Part shown: piece by piece, positions 17,378 through 24,916 of the stretch
Position numbering within the stretch: the first letter of the stretch is position 1
Layout: every line of letters begins with the position of its first letter
Source: a bacterium
GTDB lineage: Bacteria; Myxococcota_A; Polyangia; Nannocystales; Nannocystaceae
Reading direction: 5' to 3'
NCBI GenBank assembly: GCA_024742475.1
Contig: JANSYI010000023.1
Location: forward strand, 1-64,000
Length of the DNA stretch: 64,000 nt
Notes under the pieces: model-generated
Told to the model about the DNA's origin: nothing
Seen by the model: the letters and a program-made list of their open reading frames with translations, nothing else
Database searches by the model: none
Position numbers and translations under genes: made by a program

Positions 17378-17830
17378 GTGGATACAACAATCGACCGCCC
17401 CGTGATCGAGTCTGCCCTCATTCCTCCTGTCCTCTTCGTCCGCTGGAAGTCGCGCTGCGACCCCGAGGACGTCGCGCGCATTCGGCTCGAGACCGAGACG
17501 GCGCACCGAGAACTCGGCTCGAAGCTCGTCTACGTCGCGTCCATTCCCACCGGCGTACCTCCACCGGACGTGCAGGCTCGGGCAGCGCTGCGTTCGGGGA
17601 CCGAGCACGCAAGCGTGCACTGCAGCTCCGTGCACCTCGTCATCGAGGGGCAGGGCCTTCGCCGCGCGATCATTCGGTCCGTCTCGGCGGGTCTACTTCT
17701 TGCCACCCGCGCGTCGTTTTCGATCCACACCCACGTCGAAGAAGCCCTACGCGCAGCGAGCGAACGCGTGCCGATCTCGGTGGCGAGCATTCTCGACTCC
17801 GCGTCGCGTGCGGGGGTGGTGGCTCAATGA
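17378..17830 (+). CDS. Unrecognised protein, paralogue of the last stressosome gene
   Basis: This 150-residue protein (GTG at 17378; a second GTG at 17402 is possible) resembles the product of 24453-24893 along its length: LFVRWK near residue 19, then VHLVIEGQGLRRA (85-97), followed by a hydrophobic RSVSAGLLL and a C-terminal helical region ending with an A-G-V/L-L pattern. Its partner has YFVRWI and VHLVIEGKGFRRA. No known domain is apparent; the size and alternating strand/helix look vaguely STAS-like. It overlaps the O-methyltransferase start by 4 bp (ATGA), so the two are coupled. Confidence 0.8.
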   Translation: MDTTIDRPVIESALIPPVLFVRWKSRCDPEDVARIRLETETAHRELGSKLVYVASIPTGVPPPDVQARAALRSGTEHASVHCSSVHLVIEGQGLRRAIIRSVSAGLLLATRASFSIHTHVEEALRAASERVPISVASILDSASRAGVVAQ

Positions 17831-18819
17831 CCGGCGGCGCCGAACACATCGCCGCGCTTCTCGATGGGTTTCGCGCCCCGCAGTGCATCTACGTGGCCGC
17901 ACGGTTGGGCATCGCCGAGCGGTTGGCCGAGCACCCCATGACCCCCGCGGCGCTCGCCACGGCCACCCGCGCTGACCCGGACGCGCTGCACCGCCTGCTT
18001 CGCGCCCTGCAGACCGTGGGCCTCTTCGCGTTCGATGGCGATCGATGGCACCACTGTGAGGCGAGCCGGGCCCTGTGCCCGGGCCACCCCAGCAGGCTGC
18101 ACGACCGCGCGATCGGGCTCGGCTCGCTGGCCTGGAGCAGCTGGGGCGGGCTCGAGGGCGCCGTACGAACCGGCGCCCCCGCGTTCGATGCCGTCCATGG
18201 CGCGAGCTTCTTCGAGCACCTCGAGCGTCACCCCGAGCTGGCCGCAGCGTTTGGGCGCACGATGTCGTCGTGGACCGCCCAGACCGCGAAGGCCCTCGTC
18301 GCGACCCACCCCTTCGAGGGCGTCGGCCACCTCGTCGACGTGGGCGGAGGGCACGGCGTGATGCTCGACGCGGTCCTCGGCGCGCACCCGGACATGTCGG
18401 CAACCTTGGTCGACCGGCCCGAAGTCATCGACGCCGGTGCGCCGGCCCTGGGCGACGCGGCGCGCGAGCGCACGACACTGCGCGCGTCGAACGTGTTTCA
18501 AGACCCGCTGCCGACGGCCGACGCCTACCTCCTTTCGTGGATCCTCCACGATTGGACAGACGCGCAGTGCGTCGAAATCCTCGCGCGCTGTAGGGCCGCC
18601 AACCCCGCGGCGTCGGTGGTCGTCGTGGAGCTGGTCCTCTCGGATTCGAAGGCCTCCGCGGCCGCACGATGGTTCGATCTCGAGATGCTCGTTCAGACCG
18701 GCGGACGCGAGCGAACACAGGCCGAGTTCGAGGCGCTGTTCGAAGACGCAGGGCTCGCGCCCCCGACGTTCACCCCCACCCCCGGGACACACACCATCGT
18801 GCATTCAGCGAACCGGTGA
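17827..18819 (+). CDS. SAM-dependent O-methyltransferase (COMT/hydroxyneurosporene type)
   Basis: The 330-residue enzyme has an N-terminal winged-helix dimerisation domain (about 1-95: FRAPQCIYVAARLGIAERLAE) and a class I methyltransferase domain with DVGGGHG (171-177). The catalytic base His241 is in SWILHDW, as in the plant COMT and bacterial small-molecule O-methyltransferase family (Methyltransf_2). It probably methylates a hydroxyl on a phenolic or polyketide-like product. Its 3' end overlaps the convergent KASIII-like gene by 15 bp. The neighbouring KASIII and TPP enzymes suggest a shared small-molecule pathway. Confidence 0.93.
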   Translation: MTGGAEHIAALLDGFRAPQCIYVAARLGIAERLAEHPMTPAALATATRADPDALHRLLRALQTVGLFAFDGDRWHHCEASRALCPGHPSRLHDRAIGLGSLAWSSWGGLEGAVRTGAPAFDAVHGASFFEHLERHPELAAAFGRTMSSWTAQTAKALVATHPFEGVGHLVDVGGGHGVMLDAVLGAHPDMSATLVDRPEVIDAGAPALGDAARERTTLRASNVFQDPLPTADAYLLSWILHDWTDAQCVEILARCRAANPAASVVVVELVLSDSKASAAARWFDLEMLVQTGGRERTQAEFEALFEDAGLAPPTFTPTPGTHTIVHSANR

Positions 18820-19872
18820 AAGCGCCAGCTCCCCCCAACGAAGCACCATCGCCATCGCCGTAGACGCGCTACCAACCGTATAGATCAGCACCGTATCGCC
18901 AACCCGCAGTCTGCCCTCGGTCGCGGCGGCATGCAGATTGGCCGGCATCAGCGCCGGACCAATGTTGGTGGTCTGCGGATAGACAGACACCGAACGGTCT
19001 CGCGGCACGCCCAATACGTCGCAGCAAAAATCAGCGTACCACGCAGTCGGCGTATTGAATACACACAGGTCGACATCGGACAATGCAATGCCCGCTTGCG
19101 ACAATGCGCCATCGGTCGCGGATCGCAGGTAGGGTTCGGCCGTCTCGCGCAGCACCGCCCCCGCGTCTCGTCGGGTGCGCATGCGCATCTTCGCGACGCC
19201 GTCTTCTACGACCAGCTCGTGGACGAACGCCCCGCAGGTCTCGCGTGTGGAGATGCGATGGGCGCCCAGCGGCGAGGCGACGTGCTCGGCCGCCTCGACG
19301 ACGAAGGCACCTGCACCGTCACCGAGGAACCACGACAAGGAGCTCGAGTCGGGCACGTCGCGGGTGTAGGTGCATGCAACGCTGACCAACACTCGGCTCG
19401 CTCGTCCGGTCTCGACCATGCTGCACGCGAGATCGAAGGCCATCAGCGCGCTCGAACATGCCGTCTCCAGGTTGACCGCGGCGCACGTCAGGCCGACGCG
19501 CCGCGCCAGCCATGACGCGTCGCCGACCGCGATGCTGTCCGGACGCATCGAACACACGAGCGCGTAGTCGAAGTCCTCGACGCTTCCGTGCCAACACTCG
19601 AGCAGCTTGGCGATGACCTCGGCGTGCAGCTCGACGCTGGCCTCGGGCCCCGTGGCGACGTGACGTACCACGCTGCCCTTGAAGGGGTCTTGGGCGTAGG
19701 GCGCCATCGCGGCCTCGAACGGGCCCCCCTCCCCCGACCCCGCCCAGAGGCGCGCAAGCGCATGTTCCTCCGCTGCGGCGACCATCTGTGGGTGATGCTC
19801 GCGCCAGTAGTCGTTGGGTCGGACGGTGGCAGGCAGCGCCACCGAGAGAGCGGACATTCCGGCGTTCTTCAT
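18805..19872 (-). CDS. KASIII/FabH-like condensing enzyme
   Basis: The 355-residue protein has the thiolase-fold signatures of 3-oxoacyl-ACP synthase III: nucleophile Cys139 in LETACSSAL and FLGDGAGAFVVE. The Asn that pairs with His in FabH is present (TTNIGPALMP, Asn303). The catalytic His position, normally HQANxR, appears to read FNTPTAWY, so the His is missing. This suggests an acyltransferase or a condensation that does not need decarboxylation, and not fatty-acid initiation. The start is ATG 19872 in an ATGA overlap with the TPP enzyme gene. Confidence 0.85.
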   Translation of the reverse strand: MKNAGMSALSVALPATVRPNDYWREHHPQMVAAAEEHALARLWAGSGEGGPFEAAMAPYAQDPFKGSVVRHVATGPEASVELHAEVIAKLLECWHGSVEDFDYALVCSMRPDSIAVGDASWLARRVGLTCAAVNLETACSSALMAFDLACSMVETGRASRVLVSVACTYTRDVPDSSSLSWFLGDGAGAFVVEAAEHVASPLGAHRISTRETCGAFVHELVVEDGVAKMRMRTRRDAGAVLRETAEPYLRSATDGALSQAGIALSDVDLCVFNTPTAWYADFCCDVLGVPRDRSVSVYPQTTNIGPALMPANLHAAATEGRLRVGDTVLIYTVGSASTAMAMVLRWGELALSPVR

Positions 19873-21512
19873 AGTTCTTGCTGCACGGTGAGGCTCTGGT
19901 TTCGCGCGCCAAAGGGCGCCGGTTCGCGGGGATCGATGACGACGTCGATCACGTGGGGTTCGCCGCTGGCGAGCGCGTCTACGAGGGCGTCGTCGAGACG
20001 GCATGGGTCCCAGACCGTCACGCCCCGCGCCCCCATCGCGGTGGCCACCGACGCGAAGTCGACCGGGGGGATCTGCAGCCCGTAGGGCCGATGCCCGAGC
20101 CCTTGCATGCCGTCGGCGACCAGGCCGTAGCGTCCGTCGTTGAGCACGACCCAGACCGCAGGGGCCTTCTGCGCGACGGCGGTCGTGACCTCGTTGGTCA
20201 TCAGCATCGTACCGTCGCCGACCAGAGCCACCGCCGGAGCGCGGCGAGCCATGGCCGTGCCCACTGCGCCGGCCGCCATGTGCCCCATCGAGCCGAACGC
20301 CATGCTCACGCGAAACCGCCCCGGATGCTGGAAGCGCAGGAGGTGGGTGGCCCAAACGAACGCGTTGCCCGCCTCGGCCATCACCACCGCGTCACTGCCC
20401 TCGACCACGACCCGCTGCACCGACTCCATCAACGCCCGACACGACACGCCCTGCCCTCGCGCGGGGACGAACGACGACGCCACAGGGCGCACAGGGCCGC
20501 AAGAGCGAGGCGTGGGACGAGCGGGAAGCGTGGCGAGGAGACCCTCGAGCAGGCCACCGATCTCGGCGCGTACGCCAAGGGTCGGTGCGTTGGGGTATGC
20601 CGCACCGAAGACCGAAGGGTCGGCGTCGACATGCACCACGCGCGTGCCCTCCACCAGGCGGGGGTCCCAAAACGATGTGAACTCTCCGAGCCGCGAGCCG
20701 AGGACCAAGGTGGTGTCGGGCTTGAAACGGGCGCGGCGCTCGAACACCTGCTCGTGCCCACCGAACCCCGTCACCCCCAGAAAGCGCGAGTCCTGGGCGG
20801 GAAAGATACCCTTGCCGCGCGGAGACACCATGACGCGCGCGTCGAGCCGGTCGACGAGCGCGCGGACCTGTGGCGCGGCGTGACGAGCCCCGTGCCCCAC
20901 CCACACCACGACGCGCCTGCCGAGCGCGGCAGCCACGTGTGCGGCGCTGGACGCCGAGGGAGTGTCATCGAGGTGGCGCGGCGCCGGGCCCATCGGGGGA
21001 ACGGGCGCGGATTGAACATGCAGCGGAACGGCGATGTGAGCCACGAAGCCCTGCGCTCGACGCAGCCCCTCGAGCAGCGTTGCGCGGACGCGGGGGAGCT
21101 GCTCGGGAGACTCGAGCGTGACCGCCATGTCGAACCATCCTCCGGGTCCGTACAAGCCGCGGTTCGCGAGACTCTGCGTGTCGCTGGCCTGAAACGCGTG
21201 TGCCCCACGCAGCGACGCCCCCGTCAGCGCGGACAGCAAGACGACACGTCCGCCCTCGGCCCGTGCCGCGGCGATCCCCGTCAGCGCGTTGGTCAGCCCC
21301 GGACCCGTGGTCGTGAACACCAGCCCCGGACCGCCCCCCGCGAGCTCGTGTTCGAGCGCCATGAATGCGGCGCCCGTCTCATGGCGAACGTGGACGGGGT
21401 CGAGCCCGTGCTCGACCAGGGCCGAGAACAGAGGGACCGCCGCGCCACCGAGAATACCGAAGGCGCGACGGCACCCGGCCAGCACCAAGGTCTCCGCAAG
21501 CGCGCCGGACAC
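19869..21512 (-). CDS. Thiamine-diphosphate-dependent enzyme, acetolactate-synthase-like
   Basis: The 547-residue protein has the three-domain fold of the POX/AHAS family. The N-terminal Pyr domain has the catalytic Glu45 in VRHETGAAF and GPGLTNALTG; the central domain has GRRVVVWVGHG; the C-terminal PP domain has the ThDP motif GDGTMLMTN...LNDGRYG (432-463). It probably decarboxylates a 2-oxo acid and ligates or releases the C2/C3 unit. The FAD-binding region of acetolactate synthase is not obvious, so ligase activity is uncertain. GTG 21512 is the start. It is coupled to the KASIII-like gene, so acyl transfer may follow. Confidence 0.88.
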   Translation of the reverse strand: MSGALAETLVLAGCRRAFGILGGAAVPLFSALVEHGLDPVHVRHETGAAFMALEHELAGGGPGLVFTTTGPGLTNALTGIAAARAEGGRVVLLSALTGASLRGAHAFQASDTQSLANRGLYGPGGWFDMAVTLESPEQLPRVRATLLEGLRRAQGFVAHIAVPLHVQSAPVPPMGPAPRHLDDTPSASSAAHVAAALGRRVVVWVGHGARHAAPQVRALVDRLDARVMVSPRGKGIFPAQDSRFLGVTGFGGHEQVFERRARFKPDTTLVLGSRLGEFTSFWDPRLVEGTRVVHVDADPSVFGAAYPNAPTLGVRAEIGGLLEGLLATLPARPTPRSCGPVRPVASSFVPARGQGVSCRALMESVQRVVVEGSDAVVMAEAGNAFVWATHLLRFQHPGRFRVSMAFGSMGHMAAGAVGTAMARRAPAVALVGDGTMLMTNEVTTAVAQKAPAVWVVLNDGRYGLVADGMQGLGHRPYGLQIPPVDFASVATAMGARGVTVWDPCRLDDALVDALASGEPHVIDVVIDPREPAPFGARNQSLTVQQEL

Positions 21513-21678
21513 CGAGAGGTCTTGGCCCGTTTCAACGTGGGGTGTCGATTGGGCCTGGGAAGTCGGTCATCATTCGTGTCAGTTGCGACCAGCATGGATC
21601 ACGCATTGGCCGGGCGCACTGTGTGCACCGTCGATTCGAAAGATTCCGTGAGGGGTTGTCGTACTTTTCTTTCACCTC

Positions 21679-21694
21679 CTGTCCCTTGGGACAG
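21679..21694. promoter_or_regulatory. 16-bp inverted repeat upstream of stressosome operon
   Basis: CTGTCCCTTGGGACAG is a perfect inverted repeat with a two-base centre, 38 bp before the first stressosome ATG and in a relatively AT-rich intergenic stretch. Its size and symmetry fit a dimeric repressor operator. It could also form a small hairpin. No binding protein can be named. Confidence 0.5.
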
Positions 21695-21732
21695 CTCCCC
21701 TTTCGACACTTCGTTGCTAGCGTCATGCGTCA

Positions 21733-22134
21733 ATGGACGAAGCGGGTGAACACGCCGCACTGCGTGTACGGGTCCGCCATCGCTCAGACGCGATCGCAGC
21801 GGCATCCATGGTGCGCACGCTCGTTCAACGCGCCGGAGCATCGACCTGCCGAGCATCGGTCGTCGCGACGGTGACCACGGAGCTCGCCCAAAACATCGTG
21901 TCCCATGCAGGAGGCAATGGAGAGATTCTCGCCTGGCTCGACGGAGGCGACATCGTCGTGCGCGCCCATGACTGGGGTTCCGCGTCGCCAACCCGCTCGA
22001 GCGGAATGGGACAAGGACAGGCCTCGGTGCGACGCATGATGGACCGCGTCGAACTGCAACCCTCGCCCGAGGGCGGCCTCATCGTCACCGCGCGGACTCG
22101 CATCGGTAAGGAGCCGATCCGATCATGCACGTGA
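21733..22134 (+). CDS. rsbT: RsbT-like serine/threonine switch kinase (first copy)
   Basis: RsbT is a small GHKL kinase that is trapped in the stressosome and freed on stress. The 133-residue protein has the N box TELAQN (Glu50, Asn54), a D box-like HDWG and the glycine-rich GMGQGQASVRRMMD, all typical of RsbT. It opens a six-gene run in which every junction overlaps by 4 to 10 bp. The freed kinase's target is not in this operon: no RsbU or sigma-B gene follows. Confidence in the family is good; which of the two RsbT-like proteins is the canonical one is unclear. Confidence 0.88.
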   Translation: MDEAGEHAALRVRVRHRSDAIAAASMVRTLVQRAGASTCRASVVATVTTELAQNIVSHAGGNGEILAWLDGGDIVVRAHDWGSASPTRSSGMGQGQASVRRMMDRVELQPSPEGGLIVTARTRIGKEPIRSCT

Positions 22135-22757
22135 ACGAATCGCTCGAGCGCCGACTCTTCGGTGCGCTCGTGCAGTACACCTCCGAGCCCACGGCGCGCG
22201 GCATCCTCCAACGCGCCCGGAAACACCACGGACGCAAGCGGACCACGGAGGCGTACTTCGACATGGTCATGTTTGGGGCGAAGCTCTTCGTCGAAGACGC
22301 GCGACACAACGAGATGGCCGAGTCTCTGCAGCAGGTCTGTTTCGGATCGATTCGAGTCGCACAGGGCCACCAGAACCCGCACGAGGTCGAGGTTCGCGAC
22401 GAACACTCCAGCCGACGCGCACGCCTGCTCGTGCGTCGGTTGGTGCGGGATGCCGGCGGACGCGAGCTGACGGCCGTGCGCGCCGCGACTGCACTGAGCG
22501 AGCTGACCCGCAACGCCCTCATGTATGCAGGGGGCGGCTGGGTCAAGGTCGAGATGAACGACCGAGACCGTCGCCTCCGCGTAATCGTACGCGACGAGGG
22601 CACCGGCATCGACGACCTCGAGCTCATCCTCGCCGGCGGCTACCGCAGCCGGACCGGGCTTGGACGCGGACTGCTGGGGGTCCGCAAGCTCGCCGACCAT
22701 TTTCACATCCAGACCTCGGCCTCCGGGACGACGATCTGCTTCGAGATGCTCGTATGA
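22125..22757 (+). CDS. RsbT-like kinase with extra N-terminal domain
   Basis: The C-terminal about 110 residues are a GHKL ATPase/kinase of the RsbT/RsbW class: N box ELTRN (Glu126, Asn130), D box VRDEGTGID and GLGRGLLGVRKLAD. The N-terminal about 100 residues (KHHGRKRTTEAYFDMV and others) match nothing I know and may be a sensory or docking domain. It overlaps the preceding rsbT-like gene by 10 bp and the next by 4 bp. Two RsbT-like kinases in one stressosome operon is unusual and suggests branching output. Confidence 0.85.
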   Translation: MHVNESLERRLFGALVQYTSEPTARGILQRARKHHGRKRTTEAYFDMVMFGAKLFVEDARHNEMAESLQQVCFGSIRVAQGHQNPHEVEVRDEHSSRRARLLVRRLVRDAGGRELTAVRAATALSELTRNALMYAGGGWVKVEMNDRDRRLRVIVRDEGTGIDDLELILAGGYRSRTGLGRGLLGVRKLADHFHIQTSASGTTICFEMLV

Positions 22758-23320
22758 AGCTGACGTGCGCCCAACGAACGCGACCCTGCTCGGGCTTCAC
22801 CGCCTCGGGCGACCTGGTCGTGGTCCGCCAGGAGGGAGACGCCACCATGCTGGCCGTCGTCGACGTGCTCGGGCATGGGCCCAGCGCGGCCGAGGTTGCG
22901 CAGCAGGCGAGCGCATGCCTTCGCCGGGTCGACCTCGAAGCCGACGTCGAGGCGTGGACGTACCAGCTGCACGAGGCGCTCTCGCGCACGCGTGGCGCGG
23001 CGGTCGGGCTGGGGCGCTCACGCGGCTCGGACCTGCAGCTGGCCGTCGTCGGCAACGTCGCCATCGCAAGCTGTGGCACGCGCGTGGGCATCGTCGCCAG
23101 CCCGGGCATCGTCGGCCGGCGCCTCCGCAAGCTGCGGACCTTCTCGTTCTCGATGAAGACCGGAGACCGGCTCGCGCTGTACTCCGACGGGCTTCGCCAC
23201 GTCGACATGACCTCCACCTGCGACCTCTCCCTCGAGCGTGCATGCGAGAGCATCATGGCCACCCACGCCACGGCCGCCGACGACGCCTCGCTGCTCCTGA
23301 CGGATTTTCACGATGCTTGA
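22754..23320 (+). CDS. rsbX: RsbX-like PP2C phosphatase
   Basis: RsbX dephosphorylates RsbS and RsbR and resets the stressosome. The 188-residue protein is a compact PP2C/SpoIIE domain with VVDVLGHG (Asp37, Gly40-His41-Gly42), YSDG (143-146) and ADDAS near the C-terminus, which supply the metal-binding aspartates. It has no sensor domain, as in RsbX. It sits between the kinase genes and rsbS, an order different from Bacillus but the same complement. It overlaps the previous gene by 4 bp and the next by 8 bp. Confidence 0.88.
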   Translation: MKLTCAQRTRPCSGFTASGDLVVVRQEGDATMLAVVDVLGHGPSAAEVAQQASACLRRVDLEADVEAWTYQLHEALSRTRGAAVGLGRSRGSDLQLAVVGNVAIASCGTRVGIVASPGIVGRRLRKLRTFSFSMKTGDRLALYSDGLRHVDMTSTCDLSLERACESIMATHATAADDASLLLTDFHDA

Positions 23321-23759
23321 CCCTCTCGACGACGACCTCGAAGCGCGGCTCCCGATCATCTGGCTGTGGGACTGCATGTTGGTGCCCTTGCAGGGCGAGC
23401 TCAGCGACGGCCAGGCGGCGCGGCTGACCCAGGACGTGCTCGACGGCATCCGTCAGCGCGGGTGCGAGGGTCTGATCATCGAGGTCTCGGGCCTGTGGCT
23501 CGTCGACAGCCACCTGTGCGCCAGCCTGGCCGACATCGCCCGCGCGGCGCGGCTGATGGGCACGCGCACGATGCTCTCCGGCCTCCGCCCCGAGGTCGCG
23601 CTCACGCTCTTGGCAATGGACATCTCCTTCACCGGCTTCGAAACGGCCTTGAACCTCGAGCAGGCCCTCGAAGCGCTCGGGATTCGCCGCGCCCACGAGT
23701 CCCAAAGCTCCGCTCGGCCCACCGCCGACTTCCTCGAGGACGCCCTCCACCATGAATGA
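23313..23759 (+). CDS. rsbS: RsbS-like STAS-domain antagonist
   Basis: RsbS is the single-STAS-domain stressosome subunit that binds RsbT; phosphorylation of its Ser releases the kinase. The 148-residue protein has the STAS signature GLIIEVSGLWLVDS, where Ser66 aligns with the phosphorylated Ser59 of Bacillus RsbS, followed by LMGTRTMLSGL. The C-terminus is longer than usual by about 25 residues (ESQSSARPTADF). It overlaps rsbX by 8 bp and rsbR by 8 bp. Confidence 0.9.
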   Translation: MLDPLDDDLEARLPIIWLWDCMLVPLQGELSDGQAARLTQDVLDGIRQRGCEGLIIEVSGLWLVDSHLCASLADIARAARLMGTRTMLSGLRPEVALTLLAMDISFTGFETALNLEQALEALGIRRAHESQSSARPTADFLEDALHHE

Positions 23760-24456
23760 CACCTCCTCCATCGTTCACGTCGACGCTTCTCGGTTGTCGA
23801 GCTTGCTCGACGTCCTGTCCATGATCGCCGTTGGCGAGCTGGAGATGGACGCGATCGACGACAAGCTGGCCCGCCACGACGACGCGTTCGGCGAGGTCGA
23901 GACCATGTTGCGAACGCTCGCCGCCGATCTCGGTGAGGTGCTGCGCGCCAACGAGCAGTACACCGAGCAGATCGAGCAGACCGCTCGCGAGCTCCAGGCC
24001 AAGCTCGACACGATCGAGCGCCAGCAGATCGCAATCGCCGACCTGTCGACGCCCGTCCTCGAGGTCTGGACCGACATCCTCGCGCTCCCGATCGTCGGTA
24101 TCGTCGACACCCAGCGGTCCGTCGAGATGACCGAGCGACTCCTGCAGTCGATCGTGGAGCGTCAAGCCCGCTGCGCGATCATCGACATCACGGGCGTCGA
24201 CGTGGTCGACACCGCAACGGCCGACCACTTCGTCAAGATGGTTCGCGCGGCCGCGATGCTCGGTGCCCACTGCGTCGTGTGCGGCATCAGCCCCGACGTC
24301 GCGCAGACGCTCGCACGCATCGACGTCGAGCTCACCGGAGTGACCACGATGCGCAGCCTCAAGGACGCGCTGCACCACTGCCTCGCCCACATCCACGCGC
24401 TCGACCATGCGCCGGGTAGCCGCCCCGCACGCGGACCGGAGAAGACACCGACATGA
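23752..24456 (+). CDS. rsbR: RsbR-like stressosome protein
   Basis: RsbR forms the stressosome shell with RsbS; its N-terminal part senses and its STAS domain is phosphorylated. The 234-residue protein has a helical N-terminal region (1-95) with a coiled-coil linker (QIEQTARELQAKLDTIERQQ) and a C-terminal STAS domain. Thr154 in VVDTATADHF and Thr186 in VAQTLARI align with the two phospho-threonines (171 and 205) of Bacillus RsbRA. There is no globin or PAS domain, so the N-terminus is a different sensor type. It overlaps the last gene by 4 bp. Confidence 0.9.
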   Translation: MNDTSSIVHVDASRLSSLLDVLSMIAVGELEMDAIDDKLARHDDAFGEVETMLRTLAADLGEVLRANEQYTEQIEQTARELQAKLDTIERQQIAIADLSTPVLEVWTDILALPIVGIVDTQRSVEMTERLLQSIVERQARCAIIDITGVDVVDTATADHFVKMVRAAAMLGAHCVVCGISPDVAQTLARIDVELTGVTTMRSLKDALHHCLAHIHALDHAPGSRPARGPEKTPT

Positions 24457-24893
24457 CCTGCACTCGTGGCCACATCGACAACCTCTACTTCGTTCGGTGG
24501 ATCAAGCCGGAGGTCCAAGACGCGGTGAACATCATGGACGACGTTCGTGCGCTGCGTGCCCAGCGTCAGGAGGACCTGCACTACTTCGCGATCATCGGGC
24601 CCGACGTCGATCCGCCAGGAGACGACGTTCGCGCGTCGATGAAGGACACCGTCGACGATCTGCTGCAGCACTGCGCCACGGTCCACCTGGTCATCGAGGG
24701 CAAGGGTTTTCGCCGCGCGATGGCCCGCAGCATCGGGACGGGCATCTTCTTGCTCTCGAAGAACCGCGGGCGCACGTTCGCACACGACTCGATCGACGAC
24801 GCGCTCTCGCGGGCTGGCCTCCGCGCGCGACAAGTCTCGGCGGTGCTCGACGAAGCCGGCCGCAAGGGGCTCCTCAACGAGCCCCAGACCTGA
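24453..24893 (+). CDS. Unrecognised stressosome-linked protein
   Basis: The last gene of the stressosome operon encodes a 146-residue protein with no known domain. It shares YFVRW near its start and VHLVIEGKGFRRA (77-89) with the paralogue at 17378, and a conserved RSIGTGIFLLSK follows. The ATGA overlap with rsbR shows that it is made together with the stressosome. It could be a sensor input, a binding partner of RsbR, or a downstream effector; nothing in the sequence decides. Confidence 0.85.
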   Translation: MTCTRGHIDNLYFVRWIKPEVQDAVNIMDDVRALRAQRQEDLHYFAIIGPDVDPPGDDVRASMKDTVDDLLQHCATVHLVIEGKGFRRAMARSIGTGIFLLSKNRGRTFAHDSIDDALSRAGLRARQVSAVLDEAGRKGLLNEPQT

Positions 24894-24900
24894 CAGAGAC

Positions 24901-24912
24901 CTGACCGGTCAG
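24901..24912. terminator. Small palindrome between convergent genes
   Basis: CTGACCGGTCAG is a perfect 12-bp palindrome in the 23-bp gap between the converging stressosome operon and the LRR gene. It could form a short stem with a four-base loop. The U-tract is weak, so a bidirectional termination role is only possible. Confidence 0.3.
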
Positions 24913-24916
24913 TTGG

